This document shows, piece by piece, positions 1 to 10,863 of a stretch of 64,000 bases of DNA. The position numbers were made by a program, and so were the translations under genes. Numbering within the stretch: the stretch's first letter is position 1; the number at the start of each line of letters is the position of its first letter. Location: positions 6,386,001-6,450,000 of the forward strand of contig JAGUCH010000004.1 in the NCBI GenBank assembly GCA_019096065.1, read 5' to 3'. This DNA comes from Paracyclopina nana (Eukaryota > Arthropoda > Copepoda > Cyclopoida > Cyclopettidae). The notes below the pieces were generated by a model. It ran no database searches and was not told the origin of the DNA. It saw only the letters and a program-made list of their open reading frames with translations.

Positions 1-64
1 CTTTCGCGATAAAAAAGCTAGTTTTTCCTCCACATTAAGATGCGATATCTGGGCCTTTTCAGCG

Positions 65-2255
65 ATGGCAACTTCATTAGGCTATGTGTTGATGAATTGG
101 ACATCAGCCTTTTCGGCTAAAGGTCGACAAAATAAGAAGAAGAAAAAGGAACATGCAGGTCAACTTGCATCAAAGACTGAAGTTGTTGCACCATCGTCAC
201 AAGTCACCAGAGGCTCAATATCCTGCCAAACGATTGGTAATTTCCCCTTAGAAGATCAGTTTTTCAAGGGCCATGGCTTTTTTAACCCTTTTCCTCTAGA
301 CTATGAGTGTGAGGCTTGCACAGAGAAAAGTCTAGAGCTGGTAGACCTGCATCAAAACCTCGAGGCCATTAGAGCCAATGATCAGGAGCTACGAAGAAAA
401 TTGAGTGCAGCCAACTCCAATTTGGCCTCAACTATGGAAAGAGAGGCAAAGTTAAGGTCAGTGACAAAAATGTACTTGCTACTCAATTCTGCTTCAAATG
501 CTTGGCGCATTACCTCTTTTTTCTAAGCTTTTTTAAAGCATAGGAAGAATCTCGTCATACGGATTAGAGACAGCTCCATGCCTTTTAGTGAGCTTAAATA
601 CACCCTTTTCTCTGGCTTTCACAAGGTAGCTTACATAAAAACTCTAACTCTTCCTTTTTTCAGGGCTGTCCACGAGAACCTCATCCTGGAGGAAGCCCAA
701 GCTCGCTATGATCTTGACCAGTTGAGGAAAGAGTTGACTGAGAAACTTGCCGAACGAGATTTGGCTCACGCAGAACGAATCCAGCTGCTTGAACAGGTAC
801 ACGAGCTGCGCACTTCGATGAGGGAGATGTTTATCTAAAGCCTTCATCAGCCTGATGGATCTCACAAAAGCCCCTCTTATTTATTCGCAGGAAGTAGATT
901 TAATTTAAAGCTGTCATGTTTTACTCGAGCTTCTACTGCCGCAATAAAGGACTCCATCTTTTCCTGTGCAACACAACCTGAATTTTATTCGGAGGAGAAA
1001 AAAGTCCTTTTGTAACGTGCTTTTGCAACCAAAAATAATGTATCAAAGAGCTCGTTTGATCTATTCAAATTTATGGAAGGAAAAGAAGATGCAGTAGCAG
1101 CAACAATGCAATGGAGAGCTTCGGCTGCGGTAAAATGTGAAATTAATCTTTGCTTTCTTTTCAGAATATCCATGACAAGGAATGTGAGTGGGCCAAAAGG
1201 AACGAAGCTCTGCGAAGAGATTTGAGACATGCCATTCGATCCTCAATTCAGGACACTGAGAGAGAAGCAGCCTCTCTAGATAACCTTGAACAAGTAAGCA
1301 AACCACAGCAATCATGCTTTAACAACGGCAAAAAATGCTCTCAACATTCATTATGTTTGATGTGCGGAGAGAGTACTAACTTTTCTTAAGGATGTTTTTT
1401 TCAAGCTACAAGAAACAATGAGTAGTATGTAAAAATTCTAACGCACCTTAAAATAGGTCGCTTTATTTTGCATGCTGGAACCACAAACTGAGTTCATTTT
1501 TTTAAAGTGGATGCCACGTTAAGTCACATTTTCTTTTTTTGAAGAACATTTTCCGTAGAACTATTTTTAGTATGATGCACTTAAAAAAAGCATTAGAAAG
1601 ACACGAATGACAAATAATCCTCAAGTTGACATTTTCAGGAAATAGAAAGCCTGCGAACGGTGGTTGAAATGCGATCTGCAGAAAATCGCGAGCTACGAGG
1701 CCATAACAACGAACTAATGGCGCAATTAGATCGTTTGTCGTATCTCGAGTCGGAATTGGCCAATGCGAGGCATCGACTCGACGAAATGACCCTGGTGCTA
1801 CAATATAAAATGGACTCGGAGCGGGAACTACTCGAACTGTCCGAGAGCCTCCAGCAGGAATTGGTCAAGTCTCGCTCGGAAACGTTGCAATATAAGAACA
1901 ACCTCGAAAATAGGCAATACTTACACGGCCAGCAGGAAGTCAATGGTGGACAGCTTCCTACTGCTCTTCCACATTTGAAAATGAAGCACAGTCAGCCTGA
2001 CATCTTCTCCAACTTTAGCAATAATCTGCCTCCTCACAAGAACCATCATCAACAGGCAGGGTGTGCATGAAGCGCTTTAAAGCGATATTTGCTTTTAGAA
2101 AACACTAATTTATGTTTCATTTATGCTGCAGCTCTGGTAGGGTGCAAAATCAATTGGTCATGGATGTGCGTGAAAAGAACGAATCAGTGGCTTGGATGAT
2201 CCAAATGCCCACTGAAACGACCTCTCCAATTGCCACGAAGCGAAACATTAAATAA
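65..2255 (+). CDS. MTUS/ATIP-like coiled-coil protein, 3' part (5' partial)
   Basis: Exons read as about 63/65-236, 300-456, 664-796, 1165-1293, 1639-2060 and 2132-2255 (stop TAA 2253-2255). Every junction has GT-AG ends and matching phase. The product is almost entirely heptad-rich coiled coil (runs such as LRRKLSAANSNLAS and LRGHNNELMAQLDRL), followed by a polar, less structured tail. The segment LEQEIESLRTVVEMRSAEN resembles the C-terminal coiled coil of the microtubule-associated tumour suppressor family (MTUS1/ATIP), which binds microtubules. That resemblance is from memory and is the only basis for the name. The first exon may begin at an acceptor (position 62) or at the ATG at 65, so the true N-terminus may lie outside the window. 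The stop codon overlaps an AATAAA at 2251-2256 and the last codons of the convergent inositol monophosphatase gene. Any other long coiled-coil cytoskeletal protein remains possible. Confidence 0.6.
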
Positions 2256-2256
2256 A
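2248..2256. other. Convergent coding overlap with embedded poly(A) signal
   Basis: The plus-strand coiled-coil CDS ends at 2255 and the minus-strand IMPase CDS ends at 2248, so eight bases are coding on both strands. An AATAAA hexamer (2251-2256, plus) includes the plus-strand stop codon. Confidence 0.8.
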
Positions 2257-3442
2257 CGGACACACTTCTTCACTCTGCTCCCTTGGGAACTTTTCTGACT
2301 TAAAGTCGATCTTTGAGAGCCATTCGTCAGCCAGCTCCTTACTGGACGCAACAAGAATCCTCCTGCTTGCAAGGTCGAAATGCTTGCCACTGGGGTCGAG
2401 GACAACGCCTCCTGCCTCCGAAACAATAATTGCTCCAGCCGCAAAATCCCAAATGTGAAGTCCGCAATGACAGTAGATATCAGCATGTCCTCCTCCCACA
2501 AACGCCAAATTTAGTGCGGCAGACCCTAATTTGTCAAGGCTATTAGAAATTTTGTCGCAATCACAGTGCCAATTAATTATGCTAACAAGATTTAAGTAAC
2601 AATTCTACGAAAAGCTTATTTAACGATGCTATGCAAAAATCGAGCAAAACTCCTCCACTCTTAGGAGGCAATTTTCTCACCTAGGCAACGAAGGCTGTGC
2701 ACTGCGGGGATAATCTGGCGAAAGTTCTCCACTTGCTTGGCTTCCGAGTCGTCTCCATCACGAGACCAGACTTCCAGAATGCATTGAGCAAGCCCCAACG
2801 ACTTGCACTTTGATACCTGATTGTAGCATAAGGGCGTAATTACAATTACAAGTTGACATGTAATTTTTTTTACCTTTATGGGCTTTCCATTGAGCTTGGC
2901 TCCCTGGCCTTTGATAGCTGTGTAAATCTTTCCTATGCATGGAGCCGCTATTATGCCAATGACAAGCCGATGATTTATGGCTAACGCAACAGATATCGTC
3001 ACCAGTGGGTTACTGTGAACGAAATTCATCGTTCCGTCGATGGGATCAATAATCCAGGTGGGTTTTTCAGAGAAACGAAGAATTTGACCGCTCTTCTGCT
3101 CTGACATGCTCTCCTCCCCGATGAATTCATGGTCAGGAAATTGGCTCCTGAAAAGATTAAAGATGACGAAAAATGCGAGGATAATTGGATGACGTGAATA
3201 TCGGTTTTCCTCGTGTCTAAGCGCTTGTTATGAAAAAATTCATGAATTTACTTGAGGCCATCAACAAGCAGGTCTTCAACTAGTCGGTCGGTTTCCGTGA
3301 CCAAATCTGTCGGTTTTAGCTTTTCGGAAATTTTCTTGTCATGATTGTCGATGGCATCGCGGACGACAGCACCAGCATCTTCCACGAGTTTAAGGGCGGC
3401 AACAAAGAATTTGCCAATGTCTTCTTCCGTATACGTCTCCAT
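2248..3442 (-). CDS. IMPA1: Inositol monophosphatase (IMPase)
   Basis: Four exons on the minus strand: 3442-3252, 3147-2874, 2816-2681 and 2525-2248. The joined frame is 879 nt, 292 aa, close to the usual ~277 aa. The enzyme hydrolyses inositol monophosphates to free myo-inositol in the cytosol, feeding phosphoinositide synthesis, with Mg2+ in the active site. Visible metal-binding signatures are FIGEES (exon 2 start), WIIDPIDGTMNFVH (the two Asp of motif 1) and IWDFAAGAIIVSEAGG (motif 2). These are the diagnostic FIG/IMPase motifs and all key acids are present. The region between motifs (exon 3) is more divergent. The ATG at 3442 opens the first exon directly, and a hAT-like MITE begins 106 bp upstream. 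The last exon overlaps the coding end of the convergent coiled-coil gene by 8 bp. IMPA1 versus IMPA2 cannot be decided from sequence alone. Confidence 0.93.
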
Positions 3443-3547
3443 AGATCACAGCAAGGCAAAAACGTTTTAGTAAAAGATAAGGCCAGAGGGCCGAATATTT
3501 CAAATTATATGCTTTGTTTACAAGTTACTGAAGTTACAACACTGCGA

Positions 3548-3987
3548 CAGGGTAACCAGAAAATTTGAGCGGGTTGTAGCCAGATTTCCCCCTAAAATAG
3601 CCAGCTTGGCTATCTCAGACAAATTGCACATAATAGCCACATATTAGTGAAAAATAGCAACATTTTTTGGAATTTTCAAGATAATATTAGTTATAATGAA
3701 ATTTTTTTCCAATTTTTCGGATTGCAGTGAATGAAATCATGGATTTAATTATGATTGTCTTCTTATATTGGTGGCAAAATATTTTTAAAAAGTCAGCCAT
3801 TTTTGCAAATTTCATTTTTCCATGCTTTTTTGATGATTTTCAAGCGTTTAATTATTAAAAATATCAAATTTTCGGACTTTTCAAAAATAGCCACGAATGG
3901 CTATGGCTATTCGGCCTGAATTTCCGTAGCAACACATGGGTCAAAAATAGCCACTTTGGCTATAAATAGCCACATCTGGTTACCCTG
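3548..3987. mobile_element. hAT-type non-autonomous transposon (MITE)
   Basis: A 440-bp A/T-rich segment is bounded by perfect 13-bp terminal inverted repeats (CAGGGTAACCAGA at 3548-3560; its complement at 3975-3987). It is flanked by a perfect 8-bp target site duplication, CACTGCGA, at 3540-3547 and 3988-3995. An 8-bp duplication with CAGGG-type ends is the hallmark of the hAT superfamily. The interior has no long ORF but is studded with the motif TAGCCA/TGGCTA, dense towards both ends, like subterminal transposase-binding repeats. It sits between the IMPase start codon (106 bp away) and the PIGG 3' end. Confidence 0.9.
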
Positions 3988-4299
3988 CACTGCGAAACAG
4001 TGAGCACTCGTCGCGTTGAGTTCGCGACAAATCACGCAACCTTAATGAAAAATGCCTTTTTAAAAATTCTTATTATTTGCAAATGCCATTTAACGAAATA
4101 TCTTTATACAATATTGATTGAATTTTGAAAGCAATGCAATGCCACGTTGACTTACTTCGATTTTGGCAAGATCTGTAACCACCTACGAAAACTAAACTGA
4201 TTTCATAAAAATGATTTAGTTTTCAATATGTTGTCATCGTACTATCTTCGATGCTTGGAAGAAAAATAGTTCAGGCACTAATGAATCTAATTAACTGAC

Positions 4300-6881
4300 T
4301 CAAGTTCGCTTGTATTTCAAACTATAGCTAATCTTAAGGGCCATCAGAGAATAGACAATGTTGACAACAAACACAGCCATAAATAGATACAAAAGCTTTG
4401 GCGAAAATACAGTCCATACGAACAAGTGGTGTCGCTCAATGGTGACAACAGCCAAAAAGAGAACAATTTCAAAGCCTCTGGCAAGCAAAATTGGCTGAAG
4501 GCAACTCGTCATCGAGCCATAAAAATGGGATTTTGAGAGCATTATCACGGCCCATAGAATGGGTCCACTAAACGTGGAAATGGCCAACAAAGTTCCCACT
4601 AGCACAGGATGGAACGAAGATACTCCAGTGTAGGCTGCACCAACATCAATACTTGCCAGCCCATTAGAGTTTCCCTGAAACAAAAGGAAGCACTGAGCTT
4701 CTTCATGCATATTAAAAAGTTTCAAGCTACTCCTCACCAACTGGAAAAAGAAAGCCCAACCGAGGAAGTTATGGGTGATGCTCGAGATTTTGGGGTCCAC
4801 AAGGCTTTCTAGCAAAAGGTGGAATGCATACAAAACTATGTTGTGAGGGGAGGATAGCACAGCCAAAACTAAACAGGTTGCAACGACCATGTCAGCTCTC
4901 ATGATTGCCATCGACATAATGTAAACCAACCTCGCAGGCCACACGACTCTATAATTTGATGATGAGCAGCAGTACATTTAACTGCTCGAGCAAGGAGAAC
5001 TATCTGACAAGTTGAATTACCTTTGGGAATTGAGCTCTGCAACTTTCTGCACGACGACGAGGCCAACAGATATCACAGCCAGAACTTGCCACCATTTAGA
5101 GCTCTCGCGTACCAATCTTTTGCACATTATGGCAGCGAGCAGTAAAGCTCCAATGGCAAGCGTGCATATAAGGAAAGCATAATTATGGCTTTGCTTAAGC
5201 CAATCACCCAGATCCGGTAAGTGGCTCCACTTGTCTCCTGTCTAAATAAAATAATGAAGGCACGTGCCACAAGCTATTTCAGCTGCGGTAAAATTACCTG
5301 ATTGAAAGCCCGCGAGATCCGCAATATGAGCAGGATGACGCAAGCATTTAGAACCTTGGCCCTGCTTTCATAACATATGATGCTATTAAGAACATGAGTT
5401 GCAAAGATCGAGGCTGCCATGAAGTAAACAGTCTGGTGCTCTTCTTCGATAAAAGAAGTGGAAGCTAAGCTCATGATGTGTAAATAACTCCATATGGACA
5501 CACTTTTCAAGCTTATCAAAGGATCATTCAGCAGCAGAAAGCCAATGCCGAGAACAGCCACAACGATGCCTAAGAGCATTATTGAAACATTGCAATCAAC
5601 CAAGTTCTCCTCCACTTCATCAACCATTTCTTCAATTATCACATCTATCTGATCATGGTCAGGCAACGCAGTGCGACCTGAGCATTTTGCTATTTGTTCA
5701 GCATTGTACAATAGTCCATTAGAGCCAGACTCTTCAAACAGGATCGAGCCAAGATTGTTCCGAGGGATTGGCACTCCTGTCATCCAAGCCAATGTAGGCA
5801 CCAAATCTGCTTGTTTGCAAACTTTTGATTTCTGCGAAAGCCTCAGGGATTTATGGGTAATGAAGACAAGAGGGGTCATTATCTCAGATGTGGAAGATCC
5901 TCCGTGACTTCCAGCATCTGCCATTCCATGATCACCAAGAACAACTACAAGTGGTGGCATCTCTGGATATTTCCACCTACTCTGGTCCAGAATCAGCTCG
6001 CTTGTAAGGTATTGAATAGCCTTGCCCATTTCTTGTAGCTTTTGTGGAACTGATGAGCCAAGAGGACCCTCAACATGGCCAATATGGTCTAGACCAAGAT
6101 AGTGCAAAACACTCAAGTCCCAATCTTTCTTCTGTTCAATTTCTTCCGCAAGATGCCTCGTGACATTCAAGTCAACTTGGGTGAAGTCAGATACAAAAAA
6201 TGAGGTAGTGCCATCATGGCGCATGAAATGCTCAGGGAACAATTTGAGCCAAGTGTCATCTCCAAACATGGTCAAGTTGAAGCCATTGAGCTTCCATTGC
6301 TCCACTAGGCTATCTCCTTCCAGCCTGCTAGAGCCAAAGTTCAAGATCACGTCTACAAATCCAGGAATGGAGCCAGTCATCAAGGCCTAGAACCAATCAG
6401 TAGTAGTGTTTGTCCCTTCTTGGCAGTTAACTCTTCACTCACCTTGATCCTCGGCATGGTCACAGTTGGGGCATTTGCTCTCGCCACAAAGGCACTAATG
6501 TCTAACTCATGATCATGCTTTGCAACGAGATCGCTCAGAAATCCGATCTTTTGCGCATTTTCAACCATGCCCACTTTGTCTAACATGCTCTGCGGCAAGA
6601 CAAAATCTGCTCTCAACGCATCGATTACAACCAGGACAACTTGTCCCACTTTCCTTCTCATCCAGTCTCTATATACATTACATGAGATGATTGATGAATG
6701 GACATTGTTGAAATTTGATATAAAAGCGAATAAAAAACGAGACTCACCTTTGAACCCATACGGGCATATCCTCCTCCACTGAAGCCACTCCGGGCATGGG
6801 CTGCTTTATGGGCAAAAATCCGTACATGAAAATGAGGAGAGCAATCCATTGAGTCCATGCAAGGATCATCAGAGTCTTCAT
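4300..6881 (-). CDS. PIGG: GPI ethanolamine phosphate transferase 2 (PIG-G / GPI7)
   Basis: Six exons: 6881-6748, 6668-6443, 6386-5298, 5241-5021, 4948-4738 and 4674-4300; 2256 nt, 751 aa, all phases consistent. The enzyme adds ethanolamine phosphate to the second mannose of GPI anchors in the ER membrane. An N-terminal signal-anchor (MKTLMILAWTQWIALLIFMY) precedes an alkaline-phosphatase-like domain with metal/catalytic motifs VVIDALRADF, TVTMPRIKALMTGS (Thr nucleophile), LHYLGLDHIGH, LGDHGMADAGSHG. LDHIGHVEGP and the TGDKWSHLPDL and GNSNG..SIDVGAAYTG segments point to PIGG rather than PIGO or PIGN. Several hydrophobic segments in the last four exons form the membrane domain. It is shorter than the human protein (~980 aa). 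One extra Leu at the exon 5/6 junction hints that the donor could be slightly misplaced. Start is the ATG at 6881 before the signal-anchor. Confidence 0.93.
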
Positions 6882-7395
6882 TGTTATGAGATACAGTATG
6901 CTATTGGTGCAAAACAACCCAGAGTGATGAGCAGAAATAGAGAGTGGTAGTAAAAGTCAGACAAACAAAAACCAAGCTTGTGTTAGGTACATTTGGGACA
7001 TTGACATGGACAAGTACCATCATCAATCATCATCATCATCACCACCATTTTTAGCTAACCAACTTCAGCCATCTTTTCTAACCAGTTTCTCAACCAACCA
7101 AAAGAGGAGGGAGTTCACTCATCAAACTCCAAAAGCTGCAACGGGAAACCAAGCAATTTAACAGAGTTATAGCAGAATATTCTATTAGCATAATTCTCAT
7201 AAAGTGAAAATTACGAGAGCCAATCATAGATTGCATGGCAATTAGTGAAACATGAAACATAAAGGCACTTCAGCATGAACACATGCTGAACAAATTTGGC
7301 TGGGCCATTTTAAACAAAAGGGAGGTGGTGAATGCAAGTAGAGGCTCACTAATGCCAAACATAAGTTTTCATTAAAACTCTGCTGTAGTTGATTT
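6882..7395. other. Intergenic: PIGG upstream region and 3' UTR of the SR gene
   Basis: No coding potential seen. It contains a TCATCATCATCATC-type microsatellite near 7020-7040. It must hold the PIGG promoter and the 3' UTR of the SR protein gene, both transcribed leftward. Confidence 0.5.
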
Positions 7396-8193
7396 TCAAT
7401 GCCTTGATCTTCTGTAGTTGTCATCCCTAGACCGGCGAGGGCTGGGCGGTCTCTTGTATCCCCACTTGGAGTCGGGGCAATCTCTTGAAAAGTGGCCACG
7501 TTCGCCACACTGATAGCACCTCATGCCAGGGTCAAATCTTCCTCTGCCTCTTCCTCTGGTGCGGGGACGTGCAATGGTAACCCGAATTCTCCTGCCACTG
7601 ACCTCAGTCCCATCACTTTTGCGTTGGGCTTCCTCAGCATCCTCTCTGTAGCGGAAAACAACAAAGGCGAAGCAAGGGACAGACCTGGCCATCCAGATCT
7701 CCTTCAAGGGTCCATATTTGCCAAACAGCTTCTCCAAATCTCGTTTGCCGGCATTGCTGTCAAGGTCTGCCACATGCAGACGGTACCCATCTTCAGGATT
7801 CTGGTCATCAAAGCTCCAATCTGCACCCTCATCTCTGCCTCTCCGTCCTCCTCTTCGGGGACTGTAAGACCTGGACCTGGACCTGGACCGCGTCCTTGAT
7901 CTGCGAGACTTTCTTGGTGACCTGGACCTTGAACGCTTCTTGGACCTGGACCTACTACGGGACCTGGACTTGGACTTGGAGCGACCTCGGGAACTGCCAC
8001 TTGAGTGGCGACGCTTCTCTTTCTCCCCCTCGTTGGCCTTACCTACATCTTTCTCCTCCTCAGCCTTGGTGGGCTTAGTGGCAGTGTCATCGTCATCATT
8101 AGCCTCCTCAATAGTCACCATTCGTTCCGGCCTTGGGCTGCCTGACTCCTCTCGGCTGTTACTCCTGCTCCTGCTCCTGCTTCTTGATCCCAT
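7396..8193 (-). CDS. SR protein with N-terminal RS region, RRM and CCHC zinc knuckle
   Basis: Single coding exon of 265 aa; the ATG at 8193 lies just inside an acceptor (exon start 8200). Order of parts: RS-rich and acidic N-terminal half (residues ~1-125, with long SRSRSRS runs), one RRM (~137-213; RNP2-like LHVADL, RNP1-like CFAFVVF), an RGRGRG linker, a CCHC zinc knuckle (CYQCGERGHFSRDC), and a short R/S tail. The RRM plus knuckle resemble SRSF7/9G8 and insect Rbp1/x16 factors, which bind exonic enhancers and direct splice-site choice. In those proteins the RRM is N-terminal and RS follows; here the order is reversed. A splicing or RNA-processing role in the nucleus is an inference from domains; the exact orthologue is not certain. 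Confidence 0.85.
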   Translation of the reverse strand: MGSRSRSRSRSNSREESGSPRPERMVTIEEANDDDDTATKPTKAEEEKDVGKANEGEKEKRRHSSGSSRGRSKSKSRSRSRSRSKKRSRSRSPRKSRRSRTRSRSRSRSYSPRRGGRRGRDEGADWSFDDQNPEDGYRLHVADLDSNAGKRDLEKLFGKYGPLKEIWMARSVPCFAFVVFRYREDAEEAQRKSDGTEVSGRRIRVTIARPRTRGRGRGRFDPGMRCYQCGERGHFSRDCPDSKWGYKRPPSPRRSRDDNYRRSRH

Positions 8194-8579
8194 GTCAGCT
8201 CTATTAATCAAAAAGAGTTTTCCATAAAAATGAAAATATTCTATGCAATGATAACACTCTAAAAAATTACTTTACGTATAAAAAGGAAGGCGATTTGGAA
8301 CATGGAACTAGTCCACGGTTTTTTTCTTATTTTCTACAATATTATTGATGTATCTACAAAAAGCTATGTCTCCTTGGCACACAAGTCAAATGAAGTGTTA
8401 TAATTGACATAACAGATAAGAAATTGAGTAACTTTTTATAAGAGCAGTCAATAATATAGGAGAAGGAGATAAAAGTGACTGCAGAATGCTTTGATCCGAG
8501 GCTGGCCAGGCTAATATTAGTAAGCAAAGCACTGTGATTGAGAATGTTTGTCATCCAATGAAAAAGCACAATAGCTCAC

Positions 8580-8720
8580 CTGCCACGTCGTCACAAACGT
8601 ATAAAATACATTAAAATACGACACCGCGAAGATGTTTACCTGATTCAACACCGCAACAAAATGCGAAAAATAGACGGCGTCGCTCTTGATGAGGATGAAA
8701 ACTAGTTTTGCCACTTAAGA
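8580..8720 (-). other. Probable 5' UTR exon of the SR protein gene
   Basis: On the minus strand a consensus donor (GGCAG|gtgagc) ends an exon at 8580. The matching acceptor (attaatag) opens the coding exon at 8200, giving a ~380-bp 5' UTR intron. The transcription start is not determined; the upper limit is a guess. Confidence 0.45.
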
Positions 8721-10863
8721 CCACTTGACCGAATCCTTAGCTCACACGCGTGCTCGACTAAGCTGTGACTCAGCTATGAGCTTGCTGAATGTGACTGATC
8801 GATTTTTGATACATGCGGTTGTTCGCCAATCAAAACAATTCTTTTTGTTGTCAATGCACGCAGCTCGACCAATCACAGCAAAGTACATCTATTGATTCCT
8901 TTTAATCAAGGTTTTCTTATATTTGCTCAAAGTATGTACAGCTATTGGATTTCTTGTTGATTTTTAGACCCTCACTTTGATAGCAAAGCAATTGTCTTCC
9001 ATTACATTTGAAGATTTTTTTGGATAAAGCTTGCCTTAAAATTTGAGTCTCGATACATAATAAGGTACACTGTCTACAGACTGCAGGCTTTAATTTAAGA
9101 TTCTGTTTTAGCAGTTTTATTTTATCATTTTGACATTTTACTCATTAACTTCAAATCAACTTATCTTCATAGATTCATTAATTTTTTTTATCATTATTTT
9201 TTTGCATTTCAGCCTTACAGCTGGAAGCGTTATAAGCCTCATTTAGAAATTAATTCAATATTTTCATCATAATCCATGTTTAAACCAATTGGTTCTAAGA
9301 AGCAATATTTCCAGATCATCTTATCGATTAGCATCCCAAATTTACTCTCGGTAGCACGCTGCCAATTTGCAGACTTGCAGTACACTTTCGTTAGTAATTA
9401 GCTTGGCAGCTATGCTTTCATAACCATGATAAAACGGAGGTGAGGATAGTACTTGTCTCGAGTTAAATTGGTAATCTTATGTTAATGTACATGTTCAAGA
9501 TTCTGAATCAGTAGCTCTTACTGAGATGAATTGCAATAATAATGCTTAGGTGTACATTTCTTTTCTGTTTCTACTACAGAAGGGTGAGAGTGGATTTTGC
9601 TCACGCTGCTATTTATATTTTAAAAAAGCAACTGTTTACATGTGCTTCGTTTCCTGAGCATTTGTAAGTCATTTCGCTTTTTCGTCTCATTGAGCTAGTA
9701 TATGAAAGAAATTGTTAGACAGATGATACAATTTGCTGAATTAAAAATCTGACAACAAAGCCGCGTGATAATTGGAAATCATGGATACATGTAATTTTAC
9801 ACAGCTAATTCAATCAAGCCCAAATAAGAAAACTGCTACAATTTTGAGGAGGCAATTCCTTTGAGAGCAAGAGTTTTCCAATTTTCATGCTACGATCAAT
9901 ACGATGTAAAAAACGACATCATTGCCCAATAACTGAAAAATGAAGCCTGCTCATAATTGATGGGATCAAAGGCTAGTTTGCAAAATCAAGTCAGAATGGA
10001 AGTCGCATGGAGATTACAACTAACTCATGATTCTACGCAGCACAAATTGTTTGGATCAATATCAGATTTTCGACCAAATGCCTTTTTGCGTTGCACGGAG
10101 CCGCGGACGGAAAACGTGGTGTGCGCAGACTCCCGCCATTTTTAGCCATCCTTCTTACTCTAGCTATTAGCTAGCCGCACCACCACACTGGCCAAGAGCA
10201 GGCCATGAGGGGAAACGTGGTTGCCAGATCGAGCAAAGTGGAGAACTCGAAAAAAGCCCAATTTTCACGAAACGCAAGCACAAAATTGACATTAAAAAAT
10301 AAATCAGGTGCTTGGTGAAAAATTGCATCACAAGAGCAGCTCTTGATGTCCACTCATTATCCCAGTTTCGGTTATCGATCGTTAGCTGCGGTTGCCATAT
10401 CTGAAAACTCTGCAACTCATGCCGATCCGCGCCATCATCTTTGTGTTGTGTTTGCTGTGTTGCTATTTCTGCACCAAACTTGACCGATGAAACGGGAGAA
10501 GATATTTACGCCAGTTTGTTTTCATTAATTATTCGTCAAATTGGCTTAGGTAAACGCAGCATCAAAACTAACCTTTTTCTAATTAAAAATATTGTGGCTA
10601 TTATAGCTGAACAAGTGACAGAGGTGCATATTCATTTTGATTTAAGCCCCTTAAGATGGAAGGAAATTGCTCTTTTTCGGGATCGTGGCACTTGCAAAGC
10701 AGCACCCTCGCTGTTGTACTGCTTGGGGTAAAATCGTGTTCTCGCCATCCAAGTAAAGGAAGACTTTTCTTCTCCTTTCGACGCGAATCCGCAAATATCT
10801 CGAGCATCATCGAGTCTTATCGGTAATAAAGGCCACCGTAGCCACCGCAAATAAACCTTCAAC
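8721..10863. other. Intergenic region between divergent SR and SERBP1 genes
   Basis: About 2.1 kb with only short random ORFs. It should hold the promoters of the leftward SR gene and the rightward SERBP1-like gene. No transposon ends or RNA genes recognised. Confidence 0.5.

Noticed and set aside
10441-10731. 96-aa ORF upstream of SERBP1
   Set aside because: No ATG context, no motif and no splice link to the SERBP1 exons; likely leader or intergenic sequence.
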